Below, in pieces: positions 1 to 8,907 of a DNA stretch of 64,000 bases. Below the pieces are notes generated by a model. The model had not been told where the DNA came from, did not search any database, and was given only the letters and a program-made list of their open reading frames with translations. This stretch comes from Ktedonobacteria bacterium brp13 (GTDB lineage Bacteria; Chloroflexota; Ktedonobacteria; Ktedonobacterales; Ktedonobacteraceae): contig AP024096.1 of the NCBI GenBank assembly GCA_015099395.1, forward strand, positions 3,782,001 to 3,846,000. The letters run 5' to 3'. The translations under genes and the position numbers were made by a program. Numbering within the stretch: position 1 is the stretch's first letter; each line of letters begins with the position of its first letter.

Positions 1-302
1 GCCCATGTACTGGATGCATCTCGAAGTCAGCACCGGTGCGACCCTCGCCGATCTCGATCATTTTCTCAGAAAGAGTTGGTTGGAGTGTTATGGGCACCTG
101 AGCGCCTTTGAGATCGGAAACCAAAGCTATCCTCTGCGGAGTGTGCGGAAAACCTGCCGTGGCAGTCTGCACGGAGTGTAGCTACGAGGAGGAGGGCTGG
201 CTCTGTGCAGCCTGCGCCAAAGCCCACGAGTGCGGCGAAGAGATGCTCTTGCCCGTCGTGAACTCCCCACGCGTCGGCGTGTGTGGCTATACCAGGATAT
301 AG
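1..302 (+). pseudogene. Remnant of a zinc-ribbon protein gene with an internal deletion
   Basis: Two pieces of one protein are visible in different frames. The first runs from the window edge to about position 120 (ATG at 5, reading YWMHLEVSTGATLADLDHF and ending FEIGNQ). The second, about 125-302, reads CGVCGKPA then CTEC, LCAAC, HECGEEM and VNSPRVGVCGY. From memory, intact proteins of this type start with the same 'ATLADLDxFLR..W' segment, related to plasmid pRiA4b ORF-3-like proteins, and end with the same Cys-rich tail, separated by roughly 100 residues that are missing here. The frame shift and loss indicate a deletion near 120-125. The 3' end overlaps the convergent glycoside hydrolase gene by about 16 bases. 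Upstream sequence lies outside the window. The family assignment is from memory. Confidence 0.5.
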
Positions 303-1705
303 ATCGGTTCTGGTGTAAGATGGAGCGTGACCTTGCCACCTGTCGGTTGAAGTAGCTGCTTCTTGCCGGTAATGCTGATAGACGTGAGCGGACCAACTGA
401 GTCTAATTCAATCTTCTGATTCAACGGCGTTGACCAGAGTACATGCAAATTGCCACTAAAACGCACATGATACACATCGAACGCAGAGGGCTCCCTGCCA
501 AGACATGACCGACCCGCCAGCATACGAATAAGCACTGCAAAGGCGGTGTATGCAGGCTTCGGCGTATAATATCCGTCTTTATCGGGCATCCTGATTAAGC
601 CAAAGTTCTGTTCCAGTTCACGATTATTCGTCCCGTCATTAATAAAATCGTACCAGAAATATTTCTGTACGCCGACTGCCAGAGTGAGCACAATGCTACG
701 TACAAGGTAGTGAGCCTGCTCAGACTCGTTGACAACATTGAATACATTAGACCAACCTAACTCTGTAATCCAGATAGGTTTTGTTTGCCCGTTGTTGTGC
801 TCTTTGATCAGATCCTGCAAAGCCTGGAGGTTCTTCGCGAGACCGCGCAGCTCGGGCGTATCTACATCTACAGACAGGATAGAATAAGGATGTACAGAGA
901 TAGCATCGGTGTAAGCTAACGCTCCCGCTGTGAAAAGGCCTTTAAACCAATCCAGGTCAATCCCAAAAGTCGCCCCCACAACCACCGTTACATCCGGACG
1001 TATCGATTTAATCGCCTGGTAGGCCGCACTGAGCATCTTCACATAATTGGTTGGATTATGCGCCCCTGGCCCGGTTGCAAACTCACCATTATATTCGTTG
1101 TACACCTCTACAGCTTTCAACTGTGAACCATAATGACTGACGAGCGCCTGTGCATATTTGGCATAGGCGATAAAACCGACTGCATCATGGGGTGTCAGGC
1201 CATCATCATAAAAACGGTTATTGTAGTCTATAATCAGCAACGGGCTCAGGCCGCTCTGCAGCAACACGCTCATATATCTGTCAATTGAATCAAAATTATA
1301 CTCGCCCTTTATGGTCTCAACGTCCGCCCAGAGTGCATCTTCTCTGACCAGACTGGCCCCCATAGCGACAAGTTCCCGCGTAGCATTCAGCGGATTGTTG
1401 CCGGAAAAATGGGCGCTTACGCCAAAGATACCATCAGCGGGCAACGTAGTAGAAGAGATAACCGTAAATGGAATAGTCCGGGCGATCGCACCTGCAGAGG
1501 TATGATCGATCACAGTAAGCACATAGTATTCTTCGGGTAATTTCTGCAGTGGCAAGATCGTTTGGGCACTCTTCACATCGACCTGACCCTGTACAATCAT
1601 AGTACCAGCCCGATCAGCCACAGTATAAGAGAGAGTGCCGTTGGACGTGGGAGTCTGGATAGTAAAAACGGGGGATTCCGTATTGAGAAAGATAGTGCTT
1701 TGCAC
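287..1705 (-). CDS. Clan GH-A type glycoside hydrolase (GH39/GH5-like)
   Basis: Predicted retaining glycosidase of 472 residues. Residues 1-90 look like a beta-sandwich domain. About 92-400 look like a TIM barrel. The tail is beta-rich. The two catalytic Glu motifs expected of clan GH-A are present: VYNEYNGE (acid/base Glu near 204) and ITELGWS (nucleophile Glu near 315); ISVHPYS lies between them. The start is GTG at 1705, chosen because AAGGAG stands 9 bases upstream on the minus strand. No signal peptide is evident, so the protein is cytoplasmic or leaves by an unrecognised route. It stands alone, convergent with the remnant at 1-302. The substrate cannot be read from the sequence; xylosidase or cellulase-like activity is only a possibility. 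Confidence 0.75.
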   Translation of the reverse strand: MQSTIFLNTESPVFTIQTPTSNGTLSYTVADRAGTMIVQGQVDVKSAQTILPLQKLPEEYYVLTVIDHTSAGAIARTIPFTVISSTTLPADGIFGVSAHFSGNNPLNATRELVAMGASLVREDALWADVETIKGEYNFDSIDRYMSVLLQSGLSPLLIIDYNNRFYDDGLTPHDAVGFIAYAKYAQALVSHYGSQLKAVEVYNEYNGEFATGPGAHNPTNYVKMLSAAYQAIKSIRPDVTVVVGATFGIDLDWFKGLFTAGALAYTDAISVHPYSILSVDVDTPELRGLAKNLQALQDLIKEHNNGQTKPIWITELGWSNVFNVVNESEQAHYLVRSIVLTLAVGVQKYFWYDFINDGTNNRELEQNFGLIRMPDKDGYYTPKPAYTAFAVLIRMLAGRSCLGREPSAFDVYHVRFSGNLHVLWSTPLNQKIELDSVGPLTSISITGKKQLLQPTGGKVTLHLTPEPIYILV

Positions 1706-1906
1706 GTGTTGCTACTCCTTGCTCGCTTTTCGTGCATGCATTGACACATGTCAAGCAGTGCGTTCTTCGCAAAAAATGAATGCGCGACAAAACCTTTCAG
1801 CACGCATCCATTTAAATAACTATGCAATCTATTGAATTATAACTTCTAGCGTCGTTTTCTCAAAGATTAGCATTACTCATTTATAGATCGTTTTCCAGAA
1901 GCTCTG

Positions 1907-2110
1907 GTGGGATTCATAAAGTTTGAAAGGCTCTCTAAAGCAGATATCGTCTACGCGATATCGCTGACGATTGCAAGTCTGATCGCCTACGTTACCTGTT
2001 GCATAAGCGACCAACTCGCCCAGCTAGTTGGTGTCCCTCCAAAAGATCTCCCGACACTGTCACCCCATTCCCTCCATCTCAGGAATATTTGTCGCCTCTA
2101 TGGCCTTTGA
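1907..2110 (+). pseudogene. Possible FUSC-type transporter N-terminal remnant
   Basis: A 67-codon reading frame begins GTG with FERLSKADIVYAISLTIASL, which resembles the first membrane segment of FUSC (fusaric-acid-resistance-like) proteins, whose start often reads '(S)WADIVYAI..AIACLI.Y'. After about residue 40 the similarity fades and the frame closes. No ribosome binding site is clear and no downstream frame continues a membrane protein. I read it as a decayed 5' fragment; it could also be chance. Confidence 0.3.
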
Positions 2111-2520
2111 TGCTGCGAACTCAAACACGTTCCTAAAGAGAGTATAGTGCACGTTAACAGAAAGAGAAACGCATGGAAACCCTTTCTACCTCGCAACACA
2201 GCAAGCCTCTTCAGTTCAGCTTGACTAGAAGTTCTCTGAGAGAAAAGAGATGACCGGAATTATTTCCTGCCATCTCTTTTTAATTTGGTAGTGTGTTAAG
2301 CATTCACAGTCTGTTTGTTGTGACCATTTGTACACTGTATTTAGCTATTGAGATTCACGGTACGACATATTTCGTACAGCGAATAGGTATAGCGAGCAAG
2401 AGGCTCTTCGACGCTAAAAAATCTTTGAGCTCCATTGCTGAGCGACATCTGAGATATCACTTTGGTCTATGTATCGTAGCTGATACATCTACTGTTGTCA
2501 CAAAAAGAAAGGAAATATGT
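2111..2520. other. Gene-poor interval before the Gly/Trp/His peptide
   Basis: Apart from a 10-bp hairpin at 2243-2280, nothing recognisable was found. A 25-codon frame starting ATG at 2173, with AGAAAGAGA upstream, ends just before the hairpin and could be a tiny gene, but nothing supports it. The promoter and leader of the peptide gene at 2521 must lie here. Confidence 0.3.
2243..2280 (+). terminator. Hairpin, likely terminator
   Basis: Perfect 10-bp inverted repeat AAAAGAGATG / CATCTCTTTT separated by 18 bases, with the right arm ending in a T-run. It could terminate transcription entering from either side. Confidence 0.5.
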
Positions 2521-2778
2521 ATGCATCACATTGATATAGCACTAGAATTAACCGACGCTGAACTCGACACTGTTCAGGGTGCCGGTGGGCACAACGCTTT
2601 CGGCGCAGGTTGGGGTGGTGAAGGCTGGCATCACGGCGATGGCGAAGGCTGGGGTGGTGGTTGGCACCACGGCTGGGGTGGTGAAGGCTGGGGTGGTGAA
2701 GGCTGGGGTGGTGGCTGGCATCACGGCTGGGGTGACGAAGGTTGGCACCACGGCTGGCATGGTGGCTGGGGTCACTAG
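2521..2778 (+). CDS. Gly/Trp/His-repeat peptide with double-glycine-type leader
   Basis: An 85-residue product starting at ATG 2521, preceded by AAAGAAAGGAAAT. Residues 1-23 (MHHIDIALEL, then TDAELDTVQGAGG) resemble leaders of bacteriocins and RiPP precursors: an acidic amphipathic stretch ending in GG. The rest is built almost only of Gly, Trp, His, Glu and Asp in imperfect repeats such as WGGEGWGGEGWGGGWHHGW. Cys, Lys, Arg, Ser and Thr are absent from the repeat region. The composition would suit metal or surface binding. No maturation enzyme, C39 peptidase or immunity gene is adjacent. The gene is flanked by hairpins at 2243 and 2860, so it is probably monocistronic. An upstream in-frame GTG/TTG is possible but lacks a binding site. 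Whether it is a modified peptide, a bacteriocin or a structural protein is unknown. Confidence 0.6.
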   Translation: MHHIDIALELTDAELDTVQGAGGHNAFGAGWGGEGWHHGDGEGWGGGWHHGWGGEGWGGEGWGGGWHHGWGDEGWHHGWHGGWGH

Positions 2779-3236
2779 CACGAGAGAGATTGTGGTTGCA
2801 ATTACTACATTCTATCATTAATAACCACAGGTCGTAAAAAAGACGCTGAAGCCAGGGAACCCCTCTCCTGAATCTCAATGGCAATAATCTTCAGGAGAGG
2901 GGGCTGTATGTACCGAATAAAGCGTGTAAAGGACGGAAAGAATATATGAAAGCAGATCCTCTGTTTAACACGGGAGCGAGAAGTCCCATCCCCTCAAACG
3001 GGATGGGATGAAAGCGACCCGCGCTCGCTTTGCTCTTTCCCTTGGCATTCTGTCAGGTAGCGCGTCATGGTCTCTGCTGAAACACTTCCAGCCGTGCCGA
3101 CAGACGAGGAACGTGCCCAGACGTGATCCTCTCCACACCCTTTTTGTGATGAGGAAACTTCTCGCATACAAACCGAGAGGCACGCGCATCTAGAGTTGGT
3201 ATACCTCGTTTTACTATCTTTACATACTCCGAAGAT
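2779..3236. other. Intergenic region with one hairpin
   Basis: Holds the inverted repeat at 2860-2902. Short overlapping frames on both strands at 2965-3250 show no recognisable protein pattern and are treated as chance. Confidence 0.3.
2860..2902. terminator. 13-bp hairpin after the peptide gene
   Basis: Perfect arms CCCCTCTCCTGAA and TTCAGGAGAGGGG separated by 17 bases. No T-run follows, so it may be a transcript-stabilising or Rho-independent-like end of the peptide mRNA. Confidence 0.45.
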
Positions 3237-4172
3237 TTAGCAGCCAGCAGCATCGAGAATGGTCTGGGCCAGTTCGTGGCTTTTCAAGGCATCCTGAGCG
3301 GACTGGGTGGGAGGTTGCCCACTCCGCAGACAGTGCAGGAAGTGATCCAGGGCAGATGTAAAGCCGCGTCTCGTAAGCGTGGAGGACCAGGGTTCGTGGG
3401 AGTGCGTTTCCAAGACCCCGCCGCGCTGTATCTGCAGCATCTCCAGATCCTCGACCCGGGCCGACACGCCGGCACCATACATCTCGACACGTTCCTGCAC
3501 CCCACCGGCACGGATATGGGCCAGCGTTGCTGATCGGCCGTTGGGATATTCAAGCAGCACATTGAGTCCGACAAACTCGCCCTCCGAGCCACACTGTATC
3601 GTTGCATGCACCTGCTGAGGATCGCCCATGAGCCAGCGCGAGAGATCAATCAGGTGAATCACGTCATCCCAGACGGCAGCGGTCGGAGACTGCTTCTGAA
3701 TACCTGTCTGGCGGGTCTTGATCAAGTGGCACTGACCGGCTGCCTGATTGAGAAACAACCCTTTCATCTGCTGGTAAAAGGGAGCATAGCGTCGGTTAAA
3801 GCCCACCATGAGAAGCTGGCCGGTACGCTGGGCGCACGTTGCCACCGAGCGAGCCCCAGCCACATCTATGGCCATAGGTTTTTCCAGGTAGACGGCGATG
3901 CCCGCTTCCAGCAGTCGGCACGTCAGTTCAGGATGTGACCCTGACTCGGTGAGCACGAGCGCACCCGCAGGGCGGCAAGCGATCACTTGATCCAGCGTGG
4001 TGGCCTGGACGGGGAAACGGTACTGTGCCGCCAGTTCTGCGGCACCACGGTTGCTGCGGTTGACCAGAGCCACCACGTCAACATCAGATCTGGCTGCTAA
4101 TACAGGCAAGTGCGCCTTCTGGGCAATATCGCCCAGTCCCAATACGGCAAGCGTTATGCGCTCTGCGCTCAT
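3237..4172 (-). CDS. Gfo/Idh/MocA-family NAD(P)-dependent dehydrogenase
   Basis: 311 residues. The N-terminal Rossmann fold shows VLGLGDIAQKAHLPVLAAR (dinucleotide-binding loop) and the family motif LEKPMAID with Glu97-Lys98-Pro99. The C-terminal half has DDVIHLIDLSRWLMG, a substrate-side motif of the family. Start ATG 4172 has AAGGAG seven bases upstream. It lies 22 bases downstream of the epimerase gene on the same strand, so the two are probably cotranscribed. Family members oxidise sugars, inositols or amino sugars. The exact substrate is not readable, but pairing with a pentulose/hexulose-phosphate epimerase suggests sugar catabolism. Confidence 0.85.
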   Translation of the reverse strand: MSAERITLAVLGLGDIAQKAHLPVLAARSDVDVVALVNRSNRGAAELAAQYRFPVQATTLDQVIACRPAGALVLTESGSHPELTCRLLEAGIAVYLEKPMAIDVAGARSVATCAQRTGQLLMVGFNRRYAPFYQQMKGLFLNQAAGQCHLIKTRQTGIQKQSPTAAVWDDVIHLIDLSRWLMGDPQQVHATIQCGSEGEFVGLNVLLEYPNGRSATLAHIRAGGVQERVEMYGAGVSARVEDLEMLQIQRGGVLETHSHEPWSSTLTRRGFTSALDHFLHCLRSGQPPTQSAQDALKSHELAQTILDAAGC

Positions 4173-4194
4173 ACGTTATGCTCCTTCACTGCAT

Positions 4195-4917
4195 TCATAT
4201 TTCTTTTTTCCACGATGTATTCCCGTCGGTGGTCGGAACAGATAATGCATGGAGCCACTGGAACGTCTCATCAAGATGATCGCTCTTAAACACCAGTGAC
4301 CCTGGGACGACCAGATCGGCCCCTGCGTTACGGAGGAAAGGAACGGTTTGTTCACGAATCCCCCCATCTACCCCGATTTTCACCCGTCCCTCATACCCAG
4401 CGTCGCGTATGATCTGCCTGACGGTTTGCGCACGTGTATACGTGTTAGGATCAAGCGACTGGCCTTTGACGCCTAACCGTGTTCCCATCAGGAGGATCAA
4501 TTGGACTTCATTCAGATACGGCACGATGACGTCCGGTGGGGTCTCCAATTGCAAGGCCAAACCAGCGGCAAGACCGCAGCGATGAATCTGCTCAATAGCC
4601 ATGGAAGCCTCTGCACCATTTTCATAATGCACGGTAATGAGGTTTGCTCCAGCCTCGGCAAAAGCACTGACATGACTGGCAGGATGCTCGGTCATCAAAT
4701 GCACATGAAATGGTACTTCGGTCAAGGGTCGCAGTGCCGCAACCAGGTCTGGAAAGAAGAGCAATCCTGGCACAAAATGTGCATCTGCGACATCCAGGTG
4801 AAACAGGTCTGCATACGGTTCCATGCGTTGCACCTCAGCGCCAGGAGCTGCAAGGTCTGCAGACCAGAGAGATACATCAGCCAGGAGATGCTCAGGCCAT
4901 GCTGTCCAAAAATTCAT
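4195..4917 (-). CDS. Ribulose-phosphate 3-epimerase family protein
   Basis: 240 residues. The family pattern is clear: SLWSADLAAPGAEV at the N-terminus, FHLDVADAHFVPG (metal/catalytic His40 and Asp42), PFHVHLMTEHP, and VDGGIREQT near the C-terminus, where the second catalytic Asp lies. The start is ATG 4917, six bases after AAGGAG; the reading frame extends upstream but without a better site. The variant VADAHFVP instead of the usual MDGHFVP suggests a specialised member (allulose- or tagatose-6-phosphate-type epimerase) rather than housekeeping Rpe. It is the first gene of a two-gene operon with the dehydrogenase at 3237. Confidence 0.85.
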   Translation of the reverse strand: MNFWTAWPEHLLADVSLWSADLAAPGAEVQRMEPYADLFHLDVADAHFVPGLLFFPDLVAALRPLTEVPFHVHLMTEHPASHVSAFAEAGANLITVHYENGAEASMAIEQIHRCGLAAGLALQLETPPDVIVPYLNEVQLILLMGTRLGVKGQSLDPNTYTRAQTVRQIIRDAGYEGRVKIGVDGGIREQTVPFLRNAGADLVVPGSLVFKSDHLDETFQWLHALSVPTTDGNTSWKKEI

Positions 4918-5127
4918 GTCAATCTCCTTTTTCTTCATAGAACACTCTGTATTTATGCAGAGTGTAAACCATAAAGTATACTTGAAGGTCAAATCCTTTT
5001 GTCGGCGAGGTGCGCTGTGTGGTAGAATAACGCGCAATAAAAATGGCACGCGAGCTCTCATTCAATCATTGAGACAAGACGATGAGCCATTTCGCTGGCA
5101 CACGCTTTTTTGAAAAGGAAAACACTT

Positions 5128-5523
5128 ATGACTATTCATCCGCAAACACTCTTTTTGCTGCCTGAAACTTTTGCAATCTGCCGTTTACACCCGGGAACTC
5201 CTTTGCCAACATGGGTACAAACCAACTCATTTTTCTCTCTCACAAACACACCAGAGGAAGTCTCTCTCGTCTGTCTTATGGAGGGCATACCCTCAGATGT
5301 ACATGCTGATCGCGACTGGCGTTGTTTCAAACTTCAGGGTCCATTTCCATTTTCACTGGTAGGTATTCTCAATTCTATTACCGTGCCTCTGGCACAAGCT
5401 AACATTGGTATCTTTGCAATCTCTACATTTGATACCGATTATATCCTTGTCAAAAAAGATGCTATATCACAAGCTGTATCGACACTGACAGCGGCTGGCC
5501 ATACTATCCATATGCATTCTTGA
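5128..5523 (+). CDS. ACT-domain protein (CASTOR-like)
   Basis: 131 residues from ATG 5128, preceded by AAAAGGAAAA. The sequence has the ACT-type pattern of small stand-alone proteins: FAICRLHPGTPLP near residue 15, EEVSLVCLMEG, DWRCFKLQGPFPFSLVGIL and a C-terminal IFAISTFDTDYILVK. Such proteins are thought to bind amino acids as regulators; no catalytic residues are expected. It is divergent from the epimerase operon and converges with the propeller gene at 5585, so it is probably a single-gene unit. Confidence 0.8.
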   Translation: MTIHPQTLFLLPETFAICRLHPGTPLPTWVQTNSFFSLTNTPEEVSLVCLMEGIPSDVHADRDWRCFKLQGPFPFSLVGILNSITVPLAQANIGIFAISTFDTDYILVKKDAISQAVSTLTAAGHTIHMHS

Positions 5524-5584
5524 CACATCCTCTACTAAACAAACGGCCGGTTGCGTTGATCCAAATGCATACCGGCATCATCCA

Positions 5585-6964
5585 TTACAGAATATGCTTG
5601 CTCCAGAGTATTTTCCCATCGCTCAAACGCAGTACAGCTATGGTATTGTTATCAGGGGACCACAACTCAAACACGCTGTTATTGCTCGAAATCAATGGAT
5701 CATTCACTGTTCTTGACCAGCGCAATGTGCCATCTCTTTCATCGAAGGCTTGTAAGGACCCTATACCATTCAAAGGGCATACGTAAAGAGTACCATTCAC
5801 TATCTCCATTGGCTGATTTACATTGGTAGCCTTTTGCCAGACAATTTTTCTTGTATCTGCATTTACAACTCTCACTCCTTCATCAGTGTGGATATACAAC
5901 AGGTTATTTTGTATATCCATAATACCTATAACACCGGTCTCATTAGTATATGTCTGCTCTATACTCCCTTTTAGAAGATTAAAAGCATAGAGTGCATCTG
6001 CGGCTTGATCGATAGCATAAAGATGGTGAGCATCTGAATAAAGATTGACAGCATCATTCAATTGATGCGTCCACAAAATATGACCTTGCGGCTGAATAGC
6101 CAGCAACTTGTAATCGACCGTTTGCACATAGACGATATTATTTTCTATTGTTAGCGGTAATAGGGTCTGCGAAAATGATTGCGTTGAGCCCGGCACTGCA
6201 TATGACCAGAGACGAGCACCACTCTCCTCATTTATAGCAGAATAACGCTGTTGCTTGGAATTATAGGTATACACAACTCCATTCTCAATCTGCAACTCAT
6301 CTCCCAAACTGGCATTACGCCATAGCAACCGACCATCTTTAATGGCATAGAAGACATTATCTGACCCAGAAAAAAAGAGAATACCATCTTGCTCATAGGC
6401 AGAGGGAAATGTGATAGCCGAAGGTAGTTTATAGTGCCAGAGGACTTTACCAGTACGTGGGGCAAGCAAAGAGAGCAGACCATCCGATCGTCGCTCATAT
6501 ATACTTACATCCGGGCTACCTATATTGGTAACCTCCCCATAGGTAATCGTGGATAATGATGATTGCGGCGTACTCCAGAGCAAAACACCACTCTGCGTAT
6601 CATAAGCAGTGACACTCACACACTGACCATTATCTTGATCACCCGTGACTAACGTGACATTATTGCTGCCAGAATACGCATTAATCTGATAGAGGTTAAC
6701 CATAGGAGTCGCTGTAGCCGAGGAGGGAACCATTGGTTTTACAAAAGATGCAATATCGGGAAAGAGCAGGATACCAATAATCATGCACCCAGCGAAAATC
6801 GTTAACGCAGACCAGAGACGAGCGTGGTGTGCAAGGTAGGTAAACAGCGGATCGAACCCTGATAGTCTGGCAGAGCGATCACCCGACTCCTCAACATCTA
6901 TATCGATAATCTCAAATTCAATATCCGACTGATCTTGTTGATTCTGATCAGGTCTATAATCCAT
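5585..6964 (-). CDS. Membrane-anchored PQQ-like beta-propeller protein
   Basis: 459 residues from ATG 6964, with AGGAGA seven bases upstream. Residues 1-50 are acidic and probably cytoplasmic. A single membrane segment (LWSALTIFAGCMIIGILLF) spans about 55-75. The rest is a seven- or eight-blade propeller with repeated blocks such as TQSGVLLWSTPQS, RTGKVLWHYKLP and ESGARLWSYAVPG, typical of PQQ-dehydrogenase-like or BamB-like repeats. The metal and quinone ligands of true PQQ enzymes are not recognisable, so a scaffold or sensory role outside the membrane is more likely. It is divergent from the DUF262 gene. Confidence 0.8.
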   Translation of the reverse strand: MDYRPDQNQQDQSDIEFEIIDIDVEESGDRSARLSGFDPLFTYLAHHARLWSALTIFAGCMIIGILLFPDIASFVKPMVPSSATATPMVNLYQINAYSGSNNVTLVTGDQDNGQCVSVTAYDTQSGVLLWSTPQSSLSTITYGEVTNIGSPDVSIYERRSDGLLSLLAPRTGKVLWHYKLPSAITFPSAYEQDGILFFSGSDNVFYAIKDGRLLWRNASLGDELQIENGVVYTYNSKQQRYSAINEESGARLWSYAVPGSTQSFSQTLLPLTIENNIVYVQTVDYKLLAIQPQGHILWTHQLNDAVNLYSDAHHLYAIDQAADALYAFNLLKGSIEQTYTNETGVIGIMDIQNNLLYIHTDEGVRVVNADTRKIVWQKATNVNQPMEIVNGTLYVCPLNGIGSLQAFDERDGTLRWSRTVNDPLISSNNSVFELWSPDNNTIAVLRLSDGKILWSKHIL

Positions 6965-7163
6965 ACAGTCTCTCCTATAAGCATCACAGGGCATTTTCAG
7001 CCTTCGTTTTATCTCCCTTCTGTATTGACGACATAATTGACGATATATTTATCCAGTATAAGAGATAAGCGGAATAGCTTCTTGCTTTTTATACTGGTAT
7101 ATGATAAAAATTAACAGTTGCTTTATTATAAAATACTATTCCAGGGAAGGAAATACGTATTAG

Positions 7164-8816
7164 ATGAATAAAATTGATGCACGAGCAAAATCCATTACTG
7201 ATCTTCTGAGCAATAAGAAATATACAGTTGACTATTATCAGCGCGAATACAAATGGCAAACCAGACAAATTCGTGAATGACTTGAAGACCTGGAAGCGAA
7301 TTTCCTCAATAGCTACGAGGAGGGACATCCCCGTAGCGAAGTAGAAAAGTACAAACATTACTTTCTTGGCTCGATCATTGTGAGCCATCGTGATGGCAAG
7401 AATTTTATCATTGACGGGCAGCAGCGCCTGACATCCATTACACTGCTCCTCATTTATTTACATAATCGCCAACGAGATCGCGCTCAAAACGAAAAGGTAG
7501 ACATCAGCACACTTATCTTTTCTGAGAAGTTCGGCAAAAAATCCTTTAACCTGGACATAGATGAACGCGCAATGTGCATAGAAGCGCTGTATAACCAATA
7601 TGAAATAAGCTTTGACGTCAATAACGAGTCAGAATCCATTCGCAACATTCTGGCTCGCTATGACGACATCGAGCAACATTTTCCTGCAACATTAGCTAAT
7701 GGAGCCCTTTCATACTTCATTGACTGGCTCAAAGAAAATGTTGATCTGGTCGAGATTACGACCTCTTCTGATGAGGACGCCTATACCATCTTTGAAACCA
7801 TGAATGACCGTGGACTCAGCCTGAGTCCCACAGACATGCTCAAAGGCTATCTGCTTGCCAACATCACCGATACGCATGAGCGTGCGAAAGCCAATGACCT
7901 CTGGAAAGAACAGATGCTGCAACTGACCAGATTAGGCAAAGAGGAGGACGCTGATTTTTTCAAAGCCTGGTTCCGCGTGAAAGCGGCTCACACCCTCACA
8001 CCAGGCATGGAGTATATTTTCTATAATGCACAGAATAACTTCACACTACAATATCCACTCTTGCTTGCGCCGTTACGCCCGGAAGATGATAGAGAGACAG
8101 CCCAACGAAAAATACGGCTCGTCGCCGGCTATATCGATATCTTCATCGCCCGGCGCGCGGTCAATTTCCGCACGCTCGACTACTCCTCTATTGTCTATAC
8201 GATGTTTAACTTCATGAAGGAGATCAGAGAGCTCGATGTCTCTGCACTGGTGCAGGTGTTGACACAAAAGGTCGCAGCTATGGAAGAGACATTTAACGGC
8301 GTACAATATTTCCGTCTGAATCAGTGGAGCAAAAAATACATTCCTCAGCTCCTTGCCAGGATGACGCACTATATTGAAGAGCAAAGCGGAGTGGAATCCA
8401 ACTTTGCTACCTATATCTCGCGCACCATCAAAAAGCCCTTTGAAATCGAGCACATCTGGGCCAATCGCTATGACTACCTGCGTGAGGATTTCACGACGAA
8501 AGAGGAGTTTGACTCCTATCGACAACGCTTCGGAGGGTTACTCCTTCTTCAACGCGGCTTTAATCAAAGCTTTAGCGACAAGCCATATAGTGGGAAGCTA
8601 GACCACTACTATGGGCAGAATCTGTTGGCAAAGTCGCTCCATCCGCGCTGCTACCAGAACAATCCCTCATTCCTGCGCTTTCTCGAACAGAGCGGCCTGC
8701 CATTTCAACCCTATGAAACCTTTACCAAAGCGCATCTTGATGCTCGCCAGAGGTTATACCAGCATATCTGCGAGCGGATCTGGAGTCCGGACCGCTTTGC
8801 ACAGGAACTCGTCTAA
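7164..8816 (+). pseudogene. DUF262/DUF1524 (GmrSD-like) nuclease gene with an in-frame TGA
   Basis: Reading from ATG 7164 (GGAAGGAAA upstream) gives a typical DUF262 start including YYQREYKWQ. An in-frame TGA at 7278-7280 then breaks QIRE*LEDLEANFL. The same frame continues uninterrupted to TAA at 8814-8816. Beyond the stop it carries FIIDGQQRLTSITLLL, the ParB-like NTP-binding motif of DUF262, and a C-terminal FEIEHIWANRYD that fits the DUF1524 HNH-type nuclease. Family members act as type IV restriction or phage-defence nucleases. A TTA-to-TGA change of a Leu codon would explain the break. The first possible restart is GTG at 7380, which would lose about 72 residues. Intact length would be about 550. 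No other restriction gene is adjacent. Confidence 0.8.
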
Positions 8817-8907
8817 ACACTGTTCGTCGAGCAGCCGGCCAATGTTGATGTGAACGAGGTGATTGTCGCCCCGGGTGGTGTTCATGCTACCATCCTGGCG
8901 GCACTGG

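Noticed and set aside
2498-2884. Long minus-strand frames opposite the Gly/Trp/His peptide gene
   Set aside because: They mirror the repeat DNA; the plus frame has a ribosome site and a leader, the minus frames have neither.
7278-7280. TGA in the DUF262 gene as selenocysteine
   Set aside because: No SECIS-like hairpin was apparent, and DUF262 proteins have no known Cys/Sec at this place; a mutated Leu codon is simpler.
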